Below the pieces are notes generated by a model that made no database searches, was not told where the DNA came from, and was given only the letters and a program-made list of their open reading frames with translations. Positions 40,542 to 49,934 of a stretch of DNA of 64,000 nt are shown here, piece after piece. Source of the stretch: Methanofollis fontis (lineage in GTDB: Archaea > Halobacteriota > Methanomicrobia > Methanomicrobiales > Methanofollaceae); the NCBI RefSeq assembly GCF_004297185.1, contig NZ_PGCL01000004.1:1-64000 (forward strand), in the 5' to 3' direction. How positions within the stretch are numbered: the first letter of the stretch is position 1; each line of letters begins with the position of its first letter. The position numbers and the translations under genes were made by a program.

Positions 40542-41643
40542 CGCCCAGGACGGCCGCCTCGACCACATCTGCCGGCGCATCGGTCCGCACCCCGGTACCG
40601 GCATAGTGCGTCCGCGTCGCCCCGTAGCCGGCGGCCCGCAGACGCTCAAGCATAACGGCCATCGTCGGCGGCGAGGCCCGGAGGTGCTTTGCGACCTCAT
40701 GATAGTCATAATAGGAGGAGGTCGGGAGTTCCTCGGCCAGCAGGGGGAGCAGACGCGAGAGGTAGCGCTCGGTCCCGAACCCCATGCCGGGCAGCAGGCC
40801 TGCCATCTGCCCGATCAGATCGGGGTCATTCACCCCGCCGAGCCAGAGGGGGCCGATCGGGCGGAGAGATGAACCGCATCCGGGGCAGACGGCGGCGGGA
40901 GGGATGAGGCCGACCGCCTCCTCACGGTGGATATCATTTGTGCACTGCATCACATACCCGATCCGCCCGAGGGTGCGGTCGGCGTGCCGCACGCCCCGGC
41001 GCACCCGCAGGTGGAGTCGGACGAAGTGCTCTCGGGCAAAGCAGAAGAGGGGCTCGATACCGCGGTCATACTTGACCATCTCCCGGGCCACGAACCCGAG
41101 GAGTATGCGCAGACCCACCTCGCTGTGGTAGTCGGTGTTCATCGGGCGGGCGAAGTAGCGGCGCATCCCGGCCTTCAGGTGAGCGCCGCAGAGGGGGGCG
41201 GTATCGGTAGCGGTGACGCAGAGGTAGCGCCGTGCACTCCGGCAGGCCGCATCCACAAAGGGCGCTGGCGTCCCGAAGGGGTCGAGGTCGACGGCATCGA
41301 AACGGCGGGTGCTCATCAGGGCATTGGCGTCGCCGCAGGTCACCTCGACCCCCTCTCCGGCATTTCTCCTGATCTCGGCGGCGGCACCGGGATCGATGTC
41401 ATTGATCGTCACCGGCGTGCCGCTCTCATTCGCCACCCGCAGCCCCCGCACGCCGGTCGCCCCCATGGCGTCGAGATAGTCGGACGGTCGCACCGCCGCA
41501 CAGAAAAGGACGGTGGCGTCCCGGTTCGCCTCCATCCGTCGGTTATAGAAGATCGGGGCCGAACCGGGAGGGAAGGCCGCATTCTCATCCTGAACCGGTG
41601 CAAAAAATGACGTCCTCCCCTCAGTGACCAGGACACGCTCCAT
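40531..41643 (-). CDS. trm1: tRNA (guanine26-N2)-dimethyltransferase Trm1
   Basis: The 370-residue protein has the Trm1 motifs: YNRRMEANRD near the start, DAMGATGVRGLRVA for AdoMet binding, INDIDPGAA, and the catalytic VDLDPFGTPAPFVDAA. A C-terminal CPGC segment (CPGCGSSLRPIGPLWLG) fits the zinc-binding part. It methylates G26 of tRNAs. The ATG at 41643 is chosen because the longer frame would run into the promoter shared with tRNA-Arg. Confidence 0.93.
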   Translation of the reverse strand: MERVLVTEGRTSFFAPVQDENAAFPPGSAPIFYNRRMEANRDATVLFCAAVRPSDYLDAMGATGVRGLRVANESGTPVTINDIDPGAAAEIRRNAGEGVEVTCGDANALMSTRRFDAVDLDPFGTPAPFVDAACRSARRYLCVTATDTAPLCGAHLKAGMRRYFARPMNTDYHSEVGLRILLGFVAREMVKYDRGIEPLFCFAREHFVRLHLRVRRGVRHADRTLGRIGYVMQCTNDIHREEAVGLIPPAAVCPGCGSSLRPIGPLWLGGVNDPDLIGQMAGLLPGMGFGTERYLSRLLPLLAEELPTSSYYDYHEVAKHLRASPPTMAVMLERLRAAGYGATRTHYAGTGVRTDAPADVVEAAVLGVNP

Positions 41644-41707
41644 CGTGCCAGAAAGGTGGCGGCTCACAAACCTTAATACCTTGCCGGCGACCACAGTATA
41701 GAGCACG

Positions 41708-41782
41708 GGGCTTGTGGCCTAGCCAGGACATGGCGTCAGCCTCCTAAGCTGAACGCCGGGGGTTCAAATCCCCCCAAGCCCG
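41708..41782 (+). tRNA. tRNA-Arg (CCT)
   Basis: Acceptor GGGCTTG pairs with CAAGCCC, discriminator G; the anticodon loop CTCCTAA between TCAGC and GCTGA gives CCT; the T arm is GGGGG-TTCAAAT-CCCCC. A TATA-like TTAATA lies about 33 bases upstream. Confidence 0.93.
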
Positions 41783-41850
41783 TCCCTTTTGCTTCGAAAA
41801 AATTCGCAGTCATCCGCATCTTTATCCGCCCTGATGTCCATGGTGGAGGC

Positions 41851-44100
41851 ATGGAGCGGATCGCACTCATCCTCCTCATCGCCACCATTGTCATCCTGAT
41901 GACGAGCGGATGCACAGGCAATGGCGGCGACAAACCGTCGGATACTGATTCCCCCCTGCTCTCCGGCAGCGGCGCCTTTTCTGAATACTATCAACCCCTG
42001 CCGCTCGAGGTCAATCCCTCGGCGCCGCAGTATCCCCTGCCGCTCGACCTCGCCACCGTCACCAACCGTGGGGAGGCGACGACCGCCCTCTCCCTGGACC
42101 GGAACGCCACCGCCATGCTCGTCCAGAACGGGTTTGTGGTCGTCGAAAACCCGTTCAACCGGAGGGAGACAGACATCGTACGCCCCTACTCCGTCCTGAA
42201 GACACGGGGAGTCCCGGTGTTTGTGACCGCCGACTCGGTCCTCCACCTCTACCACATCCAGTTCGACGAGACGATGCGGACCATCGAGGAGGAGCGGTTC
42301 TATGACGACCTCTGGGCCCTTGACGCCGCCCTGCTCAATGCCTCGATCGAGAGGCTCGCCACCGCCACAGGTGATGAGAGAGAGGCGGCGTTGCGGAACG
42401 CCGCCTATTTCGGCGTGGCGCAGGCGCTGCTCGCACCTGCACCTGACCAGATCAGCGATGACACCGGGTTTTTGCAGGAGGATGCAGGGCACTATGCCGC
42501 CACCACGCTGCCGGCGGAGGTCGCCTCCATCGTCGACGCCGAACTCGCCCTGATCCGTGCACACGGCGGTCTTTCGGAGAGCCCGATCTTCACCTACACC
42601 GAGGACTACTCCCAGTATGTGCCGAGGGGCCACTATACCCGGTCCGAACGGCTGAAAAACTACTTCCTGGCGATGATGTGGCACGGACGCCTGGCATTCC
42701 TGCTCACCGGCGGCGAAGAGGGTTCGATCGTCAGCGCCGAGGAAGCAGCGGTCCAGACGGCGGCCGCCGCACAGATCGCCGCCGCAACCGATGCCGACCC
42801 CGCCCTGATGGAGCGCTGGAACCGGATCTATACGGTCACCGCCTTCTATGCCGGATACTCCGATGACCTAGGCCCGGCCGACTATATCGAGGCGATGAAG
42901 ACCGCCTTCGGCAGCGCGAAACCCACCCTCACGGCCGACGAGATCGCCAGCCTGCAGGAGGAACTCCGCTCCCATGCCCCGCCGGCGATCTATAGCGGTA
43001 CCGGCGATCAGGTGGTCTCCACCGAGGCGGAGGCCAGGCAGGCCCTCAACGCCACCATGGGGTTCCGGTTCATGGGGCAGCGGTTTGTCCCGGACTCCTA
43101 TGTCTTCTCAGAACTGGTCTACCCCTATGCCGGGTCGTTCACCGGCACCGGTGACGCCTTCACGATGGTCGAGGGCGAACGGGCGATCCCGACGGCCCTC
43201 GACGTCATGGCCCTGCTGGGCTCAGAGCGGGCTGCCGGACTCCTGGACGAGGGGGAGGACAGCAGGTACCTCAACTATACCGAGGTCTCAGAACGGCTGG
43301 AGGGCGAGTTCGCCGCCGTGAACGAGAGCGGCTGGACCAGAAACCTCTACTGGGGCTGGCTCCACGCTCAGCGCCCCCTCCTCGAGACCTTCGGGGAGGG
43401 GTATCCGGCCTTCATGCAGACCCCTGCATGGAGAGAGAAGGAACTGACGACCTCACTCGCCTCATGGACCGAACTCCGCCACGACACCATCCTCTACGCC
43501 AAGCAGAGCTACACCTTCGGCAAGGCGATCGCCGTCGAACCGATGGAGCAGGAGGTCTCAGGGTACGTGGAACCGGTGCCGGAGGTCTACACCCGCCTCC
43601 ATGCCCTCACCGTCATGACGCGCCAGGGTCTCGCGGACCTGGACGCCCTCGACGGGGTGTCAGAGCGCCGCCTGCAGAGCCTCGAGTCGGTCCTCGAACG
43701 CCTCGCCGACATCTCGGCACGTGAACTGAACGGCGAGGACCTCACCCCCGCCGACCACGCCTTTATCAGGAATGTCGGCGATGTGCTCGACGGCGCCCTC
43801 ACCGATGTCGATGAGCAGGGGAAGACGACCGCGATCGTTGCCGACGTCCACACCAATCCCTTCCATGACCTCGTCCTCGAGGAGGGGGTCGGCTATACCG
43901 ACCTCGTCGTTGTCGCCTGCCCCACCAGGGACGGATCGGCCTTCCTTGCCGCAGGACCGGTCCTCTCCTACTACGAGTTCACCGTCCCCCTCTCTGGTCG
44001 ACTCACCGACGAGGCCTGGCAGGCGATGCTCCGCACAGACCCGCCCGACCGCCCCTGGTGGACGGCGGGCTATGCCTCCCTCCGCTCCGGCCAATCTTGA
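41851..44100 (+). CDS. DUF3160 lipoprotein
   Basis: The 749-residue protein starts with a lipoprotein signal (IALILLIATIVILMTSGC, lipidated Cys near 21) followed by a Ser/Asp linker. The remainder is the DUF3160 domain, with its conserved PVFVTADSVLHLYHIQFDE near 120-138, and further helical regions up to YAKQSYTFGK and WWTAGYASLR near the C-terminus. It is outside the membrane. DUF3160 proteins are common in Methanomicrobiales and their function is unknown to me. Confidence 0.85.
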   Translation: MERIALILLIATIVILMTSGCTGNGGDKPSDTDSPLLSGSGAFSEYYQPLPLEVNPSAPQYPLPLDLATVTNRGEATTALSLDRNATAMLVQNGFVVVENPFNRRETDIVRPYSVLKTRGVPVFVTADSVLHLYHIQFDETMRTIEEERFYDDLWALDAALLNASIERLATATGDEREAALRNAAYFGVAQALLAPAPDQISDDTGFLQEDAGHYAATTLPAEVASIVDAELALIRAHGGLSESPIFTYTEDYSQYVPRGHYTRSERLKNYFLAMMWHGRLAFLLTGGEEGSIVSAEEAAVQTAAAAQIAAATDADPALMERWNRIYTVTAFYAGYSDDLGPADYIEAMKTAFGSAKPTLTADEIASLQEELRSHAPPAIYSGTGDQVVSTEAEARQALNATMGFRFMGQRFVPDSYVFSELVYPYAGSFTGTGDAFTMVEGERAIPTALDVMALLGSERAAGLLDEGEDSRYLNYTEVSERLEGEFAAVNESGWTRNLYWGWLHAQRPLLETFGEGYPAFMQTPAWREKELTTSLASWTELRHDTILYAKQSYTFGKAIAVEPMEQEVSGYVEPVPEVYTRLHALTVMTRQGLADLDALDGVSERRLQSLESVLERLADISARELNGEDLTPADHAFIRNVGDVLDGALTDVDEQGKTTAIVADVHTNPFHDLVLEEGVGYTDLVVVACPTRDGSAFLAAGPVLSYYEFTVPLSGRLTDEAWQAMLRTDPPDRPWWTAGYASLRSGQS

Positions 44101-44127
44101 AATATCCCGCCGTCGCATTTTTTTCAG

Positions 44128-44988
44128 ATGTACGGCTATATCGCCATCACCCGCCCGGTCAACGCCATTGTCGCCGGGCTTGCAGGCGTCCTCGGCTACC
44201 TCATCGCCACCGGCACCGTGGTGCCGGAGTCCGCCGTGCTGATCGGGATCATCGGCCTGATCACCGCCGCCGGCAACACCATCAACGACTACTACGACGC
44301 TGCCATCGATGCCGTCAACCGTCCTGACCGCCCCATCCCATCGGGCGCCGTCTCAGAGCGGGGCGCCCTCCTCTGGGCGGGAGCCCTGTTTCTCGGCGGG
44401 ATCCTGCTCGCCCTCCCCACCAACCCCCTCTGCTGGGGGATCGCCGCCGTCAACTCCATCCTTCTCGTGCTGTATGCGGCCAGACTGAAGGCCACCCCCT
44501 TCCTCGGAAACCTGACCGTCGCCTACCTCTCGGCCTCGATCTTCCTCTTCGGCGGTGCGCTCGTCGGCATCGACGGCCTCACCGCAAATCTGCCGGTGGC
44601 CGGCGTCACCCTGCTGGCGATGCTTGCACGGGAGATTCTCAAGGACGCCGAGGATATCGAGGGCGACCGCGCCGGCGGGGCGAGGACCCTGCCGATGATC
44701 GTGGGTGTGGAGTGGAGCATCATCCTCGCCTTCGCCTTCGCCCTGGCCGCCGCCGTCCTCTCGATGCTCCCGGTCTTCAGGTGGTGGGGCCTCCCCTACC
44801 TCGTTGCCATCGGCGCCCTGAACCTCGCCGTCCTCGTCCGCTCCCTGCGGGTGCGGGGGTGCACCCTGCCTGCCTGTGTCCGGGCCTCTGGCGTCACCAC
44901 CACCCTGAAGAGCGGGATGTTCCTCTCCCTGGTAATCTTCACCGCAGCTGCGCTCCTTTCCGAAACCTTTTATGGTGCGGGGGCATGA
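44128..44988 (+). CDS. Digeranylgeranylglyceryl phosphate synthase (UbiA family)
   Basis: The 286-residue membrane protein has the two Asp-rich motifs of UbiA prenyltransferases, NDYYDAAIDAVNRPDRPIPS near 53-72 and KDAEDIEGDRAGGARTLP near 172-189, with about eight membrane helices. In archaea this member transfers the second geranylgeranyl chain to geranylgeranylglyceryl phosphate in ether lipid synthesis. It starts 27 bases after the DUF3160 gene. Confidence 0.9.
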   Translation: MYGYIAITRPVNAIVAGLAGVLGYLIATGTVVPESAVLIGIIGLITAAGNTINDYYDAAIDAVNRPDRPIPSGAVSERGALLWAGALFLGGILLALPTNPLCWGIAAVNSILLVLYAARLKATPFLGNLTVAYLSASIFLFGGALVGIDGLTANLPVAGVTLLAMLAREILKDAEDIEGDRAGGARTLPMIVGVEWSIILAFAFALAAAVLSMLPVFRWWGLPYLVAIGALNLAVLVRSLRVRGCTLPACVRASGVTTTLKSGMFLSLVIFTAAALLSETFYGAGA

Positions 44989-45004
44989 TCGTACCTGAGA
45001 CTCT

Positions 45005-45415
45005 ATGAAGGTTTACCAGAGCGGAGACACCTATATCGCCCCAAAAGGATCTTTTTTTGACGGGAATGTCCACATCCCCGGCGACTTCATCGTTCCGCCT
45101 GAGACCCATATCTGGGGAAAACTCGACGTCGACGGCTGCCTGGAACTCGGCGCCCTTTCAACGGTCGGAAAGGACGTCACCTGCACATCAGGCGTTATCG
45201 GGAGGAACGTCAGGATCAAGGGCTCCCTCACGGTCAAAGATAATATCACCCTCTCCGACAACGCCATCGTGAAATCCGTCGCCGCCGGAGGCGATATCAT
45301 CCTCCGACCCGGGGTGAAGGTCGGCGAGGTCAGGAGCGACGCCACGATCTATGTCTACGGGCGGATCACGAGCACCCGCCTGTTCGGCAGAAATGTGAAG
45401 GTTATGGGGAACTAG
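45005..45415 (+). CDS. Bactofilin-like polymer-forming protein
   Basis: The 136-residue protein consists of short beta repeats (GNVHIPGDFIVPPETHIWGK, GVIGRNVRIKGSLTVKDNI, ITSTRLFGRNVKVMG) that should fold as a right-handed beta helix, as in bactofilins and polymer-forming cytoskeletal proteins. Bactofilins assemble into filaments; archaeal members are little studied. It follows the prenyltransferase gene by 16 bases and overlaps the convergent DUF116 gene by 14. Confidence 0.75.
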   Translation: MKVYQSGDTYIAPKGSFFDGNVHIPGDFIVPPETHIWGKLDVDGCLELGALSTVGKDVTCTSGVIGRNVRIKGSLTVKDNITLSDNAIVKSVAAGGDIILRPGVKVGEVRSDATIYVYGRITSTRLFGRNVKVMGN

Positions 45416-46079
45416 GCCCGGAAAGACCGACCTGTGCGATCTCTCCGAGATCGCTCCAGTCGAGCACCGTCTCGACGCATCCGTCCTTCATGGTGACGAC
45501 GCCCATTCCCACAAGCCCGATGCGGTCACAGAGTTCGAGGCCCTCTTTTACCTCCATCAGGCATCCGACGCCGATGATCGCCTCGGGCTGATATTTTTTC
45601 ACCATCCGTTTCAGGAAGGTCGAACCCGGAACGATGAATACCCGGTAGCCCATCTCCTGAAGACGGTCGATCTCATGACCGATATCACAGCGTCCGCAGC
45701 GGCGGCAGACCAGTCCTTCTGGGGTGAGGTGGGCCGGGCATTCGCCTGAACGCAGGCACTGGGGCAGATAGATTGCCCGTTTTTCCACCGGCGTATCCCC
45801 GAACTGCTTCATGTTCATCGTATTGTGGAGCCTGATGAAGAAACGGATGAGGTCCTTGTCGTCAAACCCGAAAAATTTGCATATCCCCTTGATCACTCCT
45901 TCGAGCAGCACCAGACCGCTTTTCATCAGGCGGGGGAAATAAAACTCCCCGCTCTGGATGGAAAGGGCGGCGATAACCAGAAGGACGGCGGAAAAGAGGA
46001 TCACACCCGCGATCAGGAAGAACGTGACCTCACCGATGAGCATCATCACCTGCGACCAGATCGGGGTATCGAAGAACAT
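45402..46079 (-). CDS. DUF116 protein with N-terminal membrane segment
   Basis: The 225-residue protein has an N-terminal hydrophobic region (about 8-38) and a Cys-rich DUF116 domain: LPQCLRSGECPAHLTPEGL, then CRRCGRCDIG (candidate metal or Fe-S ligands), VPGSTFLKRM, and AIIGVGCLMEVKEGLEL. DUF116 proteins are typical of methanogens and acetogens; function unknown to me. Convergent with the bactofilin-like gene. Confidence 0.87.
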   Translation of the reverse strand: MFFDTPIWSQVMMLIGEVTFFLIAGVILFSAVLLVIAALSIQSGEFYFPRLMKSGLVLLEGVIKGICKFFGFDDKDLIRFFIRLHNTMNMKQFGDTPVEKRAIYLPQCLRSGECPAHLTPEGLVCRRCGRCDIGHEIDRLQEMGYRVFIVPGSTFLKRMVKKYQPEAIIGVGCLMEVKEGLELCDRIGLVGMGVVTMKDGCVETVLDWSDLGEIAQVGLSGPSSP

Positions 46080-46102
46080 GCAACAGAATGAGGAGGGATT
46101 GG

Positions 46103-47128
46103 TTAAATACTTCTTCTTCCGGGCATCCGCCTGTACGGAGGCCGCAGCACACCCTCTTCGGTGACGATCGCTGTCACCAGGTCGAGGGGGGTGGCGTCGA
46201 AGGCGAGGTTCGTGCAGCGAACACCCTCCGGCACCGTCCGCCGCCCATTAAAGACGGCGATCTCGTCGGCGCTCCGCTCCTCGATGGTGACCTCCGCCTC
46301 CGAGCGCTCAGGATCGAAGGTCGAGAGGGGAGCGGCCACATAGAAGGGGATATTGTGGTGACGGGCCGAGACGGCGTGCATGTAGGTGCCGACCTTGTTG
46401 AAGACGGCATCCCGCGTGATCCGGTCCGCCCCTACGACGACGCAGTCGATCTCGCCCCGCCGCATCAGGAAGGAGGCGGCCGAGTCCGGGATCACCCGCA
46501 CCGCAATGCCGTCCTCGGCCAGCTCCCATGCGGTGAGCCGCGCACCCTGGAGCAGGGGGCGGGTCTCACAGGCCGTCACCGACAGGCTTTTTCCGGCCTC
46601 TGCCGCCGAACGGATCACGCCGAGCGCCGTCCCCCATGCGGCGCAGGCGAGGGCGCCGGCATTGCAGTGGGTGAGCACCCGTGCACCGTCCGGGATGAGG
46701 GCGGCGCCGTGGGCACCGATCCGGCGGCAGGTTTCTTCGTCCTCCCGGGCGATGGCATCGGCCTCCTCGACCGCAACACTAACCGCATCCCCGACGGTGT
46801 TGCTCCCCGAAATGGCGGCGAGCACCCGATCGATCCCCCACCCGAGGTTCACCGCCGTGGGGCGGGTGGCCCGCAGGGCGTCGGCGGCGGCGGTGACCGC
46901 CGCCAGAAATGCATCGCGGCCGGGGTCCCGGTTCAGCATGGCGGCGAGGGCGACACCATAGCCCCCGGCCACACCGAGGGCCGGGGCGCCCCGCACCTCG
47001 AGGCGGCGGATCGCCAGGCACAGACGCTCGACGTCGGTGCACACCACAATCTGCCGTTCGGTCGGGAGGCGGGTCTGATCGATCAGATGGATCGCCTCCC
47101 CTTCGCGCCAGATCGTGCGGGGGATCAT
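46103..47128 (-). CDS. mtnA: S-methyl-5-thioribose-1-phosphate isomerase-like protein (MtnA/eIF2B family)
   Basis: The 341-residue protein carries family motifs RRLEVRGAPALGVAGGYGVA, THCNAGALACAAWGTA (catalytic Cys), and VVVGADRITRDAVFNKVGTY (catalytic Asp). MtnA isomerises methylthioribose 1-phosphate; in archaea relatives act on ribose 1,5-bisphosphate, so the substrate is not certain. Its ATG overlaps the stop of the HdrA-like gene (ATGA, 47125-47128), so the two are co-translated. Confidence 0.87.
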   Translation of the reverse strand: MIPRTIWREGEAIHLIDQTRLPTERQIVVCTDVERLCLAIRRLEVRGAPALGVAGGYGVALAAMLNRDPGRDAFLAAVTAAADALRATRPTAVNLGWGIDRVLAAISGSNTVGDAVSVAVEEADAIAREDEETCRRIGAHGAALIPDGARVLTHCNAGALACAAWGTALGVIRSAAEAGKSLSVTACETRPLLQGARLTAWELAEDGIAVRVIPDSAASFLMRRGEIDCVVVGADRITRDAVFNKVGTYMHAVSARHHNIPFYVAAPLSTFDPERSEAEVTIEERSADEIAVFNGRRTVPEGVRCTNLAFDATPLDLVTAIVTEEGVLRPPYRRMPGRRSI

Positions 47129-48408
47129 TCTTGCGCCCTCAAGACGTCGGTATAGGCCCGCATCGCCGCCGCACCGCCCATCGCCACGCAGTCCGGGATG
47201 TCCTTCGGTGCGACAACGGTCCCGGCCACATAGATGCCGGGGCGGATCGTCGCCACGGTGTTCGTCTTCTCGTCGAGGGTGTGGACAAAACCGGTCTTTT
47301 CAAGGCTGATGCCGAAGCGTTCGGCCACCTCGGCCGCCCCGACCGGCGGCTCCATCCCCACCGAGAGCACGACAAGGTCCGGGCGGAGGGTGGTGACCTC
47401 GGCGGTCTCGGTGTCCTCGACCTGCATCTCAATGCCGGAATCGTTCCTGAGGATCTCCCCGGGGAGGCCGCGCACGAACCGCACCCCCATATCGACGGCG
47501 CGGTTGTAGTACTCCTCGTAGCCCTTGCCGTAGGCGCGGATATCCATGTAGAGCACCGTCACCTCGGTCTCGGGGTGGTGCTCCCTGATCAGCATGGCGT
47601 TCTTCATCGCCGCCATGCAGCAGACGCACGAGCAGTAGGGGCGGTCGACCTGCATGTCGCGTGACCCCACGCACTGGAGGAAGACCACCGATCGCGGCAC
47701 CCGCCCGTCGGAGAGGCGCCTGAGCGCCCCGCCCGTCGGACCGCTGGCATTGATCATTCGCTCGAACTCAAGGCTCGTGATCACGTCCGGGATGTTCAGA
47801 TAGCGGAGGTTCCCCTTCTTTGCCGGATCAAACGTGGCATAGCCGGTGGTGATGACTACGGCCGCCGCCCGGACCGTAGACTCCTCCTCGCCGTCCTCAT
47901 CGTCGTGCAGCACCGCATCCCGCCCACAGGCGTCATAGCAGAGTCCACAGTCGATGCAGTGCTCGGCATCGCGGATGGTGATGTTCGGGACAGACTGGGG
48001 CATGGGCCGATAGATCGCCTTTCGCACGCCGATACCGGCGTCGAAACGGTTGTAGACCTCCACCGGGCAGACATCGGTGCAGTCGCCGCAGCCGTTGCAC
48101 CGCTCCTCGTCCACATAGCGGGGGTGGCGCCTGAGCCGCACGGTAAAATCGCCGACCTCGCCCTCGATCCCCACAACCTCGGTGCAGGTGTGAAGCGTGA
48201 TCAGGGGATGGCGCTCCACCTCCACCATCTTGGGGGAGAGGATGCACATCGAGCAATCGTTGGTCGGGAAGGTCTTGTCGAGCATCGCCATGTGCCCGCC
48301 GATCGATGGTTCGCGCTCGATCAGCCTGACCCGCACCCCATGGCCGGCGAGATCGAGGGCGGCCTGGATGCCGGTGATCCCGCCACCGACCACCACTGCC
48401 TCATTCAC
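47125..48408 (-). CDS. HdrA-like FAD/Fe-S oxidoreductase, short form
   Basis: The 427-residue protein begins with a FAD-binding VVVGGGITGIQAALDLAGHG and contains HdrA landmarks: IGGHMAMLDKTFPTNDCS, two ferredoxin-type clusters CNGCGDCTDVCPVE and CIDCGLCYDACG (the proline after the last Cys is missing in the second), and YCSCVCCMAAMKNAML. Compared with full heterodisulfide reductase subunit A (about 650 residues) it lacks the N-terminal Fe-S region and the C-terminal ferredoxin domain. The GTG at 48408 is chosen; it overlaps the carbonic anhydrase stop by eight bases. No hdrB/hdrC genes are nearby. Confidence 0.85.
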   Translation of the reverse strand: MNEAVVVGGGITGIQAALDLAGHGVRVRLIEREPSIGGHMAMLDKTFPTNDCSMCILSPKMVEVERHPLITLHTCTEVVGIEGEVGDFTVRLRRHPRYVDEERCNGCGDCTDVCPVEVYNRFDAGIGVRKAIYRPMPQSVPNITIRDAEHCIDCGLCYDACGRDAVLHDDEDGEEESTVRAAAVVITTGYATFDPAKKGNLRYLNIPDVITSLEFERMINASGPTGGALRRLSDGRVPRSVVFLQCVGSRDMQVDRPYCSCVCCMAAMKNAMLIREHHPETEVTVLYMDIRAYGKGYEEYYNRAVDMGVRFVRGLPGEILRNDSGIEMQVEDTETAEVTTLRPDLVVLSVGMEPPVGAAEVAERFGISLEKTGFVHTLDEKTNTVATIRPGIYVAGTVVAPKDIPDCVAMGGAAAMRAYTDVLRAQE

Positions 48409-48892
48409 CGAGATACCCCCCGGCCAGGTCCATATAGACACGGGCATTCTCCAGGATCGACTCACGCTCGGCGCCGGTCACCTCACGGACCACTTTTCCA
48501 GGTACCCCGAGCACGAGCGATCCCGGCGGGACGACCCGCCCCTCGGTGACAACCGCACCTGCGCCGATGATCGAACCCTCGCCGACAACCGACCCGTTCA
48601 TCACGATTGCCCCCATGCCGACGAGGACGTCGTCAGAGATGGTGCAGCCGTGGACGATCGCCCCGTGACCGATCGAGACCCTGTCCCCGATGATGGCGGG
48701 ATGGCCCGCGGAGACATGGACGGTAGCGTTGTCCTGGACATTGGACCCGGCCCCGACGACAATCCGGTCGCGGTCGCCGCGGAGCACGGCACCGAACCAG
48801 ATGCCCGAACCGTCGCCGATCGTGACATCGCCAAGCAGCGTGGCGTTTTCGGCGACAAAGACCCGATCGCCGATGCGCAGATTGTGGTTCAT
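48401..48892 (-). CDS. Gamma carbonic anhydrase family protein
   Basis: The 163-residue protein is a left-handed beta helix of hexapeptide repeats (VFVAENATLLGDVTIGDGSG, IGHGAIVHGCTISDDVLVGM, GAIVMNGSVVGEGSIIGAGA) with histidines placed as in gamma carbonic anhydrases (HVSAGHP, SIGHGAIVHG). Trimers bind zinc or iron between subunits. It opens the leftward operon with the HdrA-like and MtnA genes, divergent from coaD. Confidence 0.88.
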   Translation of the reverse strand: MNHNLRIGDRVFVAENATLLGDVTIGDGSGIWFGAVLRGDRDRIVVGAGSNVQDNATVHVSAGHPAIIGDRVSIGHGAIVHGCTISDDVLVGMGAIVMNGSVVGEGSIIGAGAVVTEGRVVPPGSLVLGVPGKVVREVTGAERESILENARVYMDLAGGYLGE

Positions 48893-48922
48893 ACTAATAG
48901 TACAGGTAGCCCATGACTATGA

Positions 48923-49387
48923 ATGAAGATTATGGTAGGGGGGACCTTTTCACCCCTCCACGCCGGGCACAAAAAACTGATATCGCGGTCCTTCGAACTC
49001 GCCGGACCGCGCGGCCGGGTGGTGATCGGCCTCTCCTCAGACGCCTTCGCCGGGAGAAAGAGCCATCCAGTCATGCCCTATGCCGAGCGTGAAGGCGCCC
49101 TCAGAACCTATATCCAATCCCTCGGCACAGAAACCCCCTGGGAGATCGAGGCGCTGAACGACCGTTACGGATCGGCCCTCGAGACCGATTTCGATATCCT
49201 GGTGGTCTCTGAGGAGACGCTGCCGGCCGGGATCGAGATCAACCGCCTCCGCCGGGCAAAGGGGATGCCGATGGTCGAGATCCACCAGATCGCCTGTGTT
49301 CTCGCAGAGGACGGGCGCTGGATCTCCTCCACCCGGATCATCAGGGGCGAGATCGACGACGAAGGCCATGTGATCGGCTGGGAGTAG
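48923..49387 (+). CDS. coaD: Phosphopantetheine adenylyltransferase, archaeal type
   Basis: The 154-residue protein has the nucleotidyltransferase motifs GGTFSPLHAGHKKLI (HxGH at about 14-17) and ISSTRI (about 135-140). It transfers AMP to 4'-phosphopantetheine in coenzyme A synthesis. Length and sequence match the archaeal PPAT group. It stands alone between two leftward operons. Confidence 0.9.
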   Translation: MKIMVGGTFSPLHAGHKKLISRSFELAGPRGRVVIGLSSDAFAGRKSHPVMPYAEREGALRTYIQSLGTETPWEIEALNDRYGSALETDFDILVVSEETLPAGIEINRLRRAKGMPMVEIHQIACVLAEDGRWISSTRIIRGEIDDEGHVIGWE

Positions 49388-49472
49388 GGCCCTCCACGCC
49401 CCCCCTTCAGGGGCGATCAGGATGGATGGGTGAGGGCAGAAGGCCGGTACCGATTCGTACAAAATAGAGAGA

Positions 49473-49934
49473 TCAGATAATGTGCCCGGCGATGTCCTCG
49501 GTGAGGTACCACTCGCAGTAGGTGCAGTGGAGCCCCTTCGCCGTCACCTCGAACCGGCTCCGCACCGGTTCGTTGGTATTGGTGATGCAGCCCGGGTTCG
49601 GGCAGCGGATGACGCCATAGAGGACGTCCGGGATCTCGACACCCTTCTTGTCGAAGACCAGATAGTCCCTGATGATATTGATGGTGGCGTTCGGTGCGAT
49701 GAGGGCGATCCGGTCCACCTCCTCCTTGCAGAGTTCCCTGTTCTCTATCTTGACGATATCCTTCTTTCCGGCCTTGCCGCTTGCCACATTCGTTGCAATG
49801 GAGAGAATCTCGTGAGTCGTGCCGGTGATCCCCAGGATCCGCAGCACATTGAAGGCCTCACCGGCCGTGATGTGGTCGATGACCGTGCCGTTCCGGATCG
49901 GGCTGATCTGGAGCGTCCGGCGGTTTCCGGTCAT
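49473..49934 (-). CDS. pyrI: Aspartate carbamoyltransferase regulatory subunit
   Basis: The 153-residue protein has the PyrI allosteric domain (ISPIRNGTVIDHITAGEAFN) and the C-terminal zinc domain with four cysteines in CPNPGC and CTYCEWYL. It binds nucleotide effectors and holds PyrB trimers together. Its ATG overlaps the pyrB stop (ATGA, 49931-49934). End of the leftward operon. Confidence 0.95.
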   Translation of the reverse strand: MTGNRRTLQISPIRNGTVIDHITAGEAFNVLRILGITGTTHEILSIATNVASGKAGKKDIVKIENRELCKEEVDRIALIAPNATINIIRDYLVFDKKGVEIPDVLYGVIRCPNPGCITNTNEPVRSRFEVTAKGLHCTYCEWYLTEDIAGHII

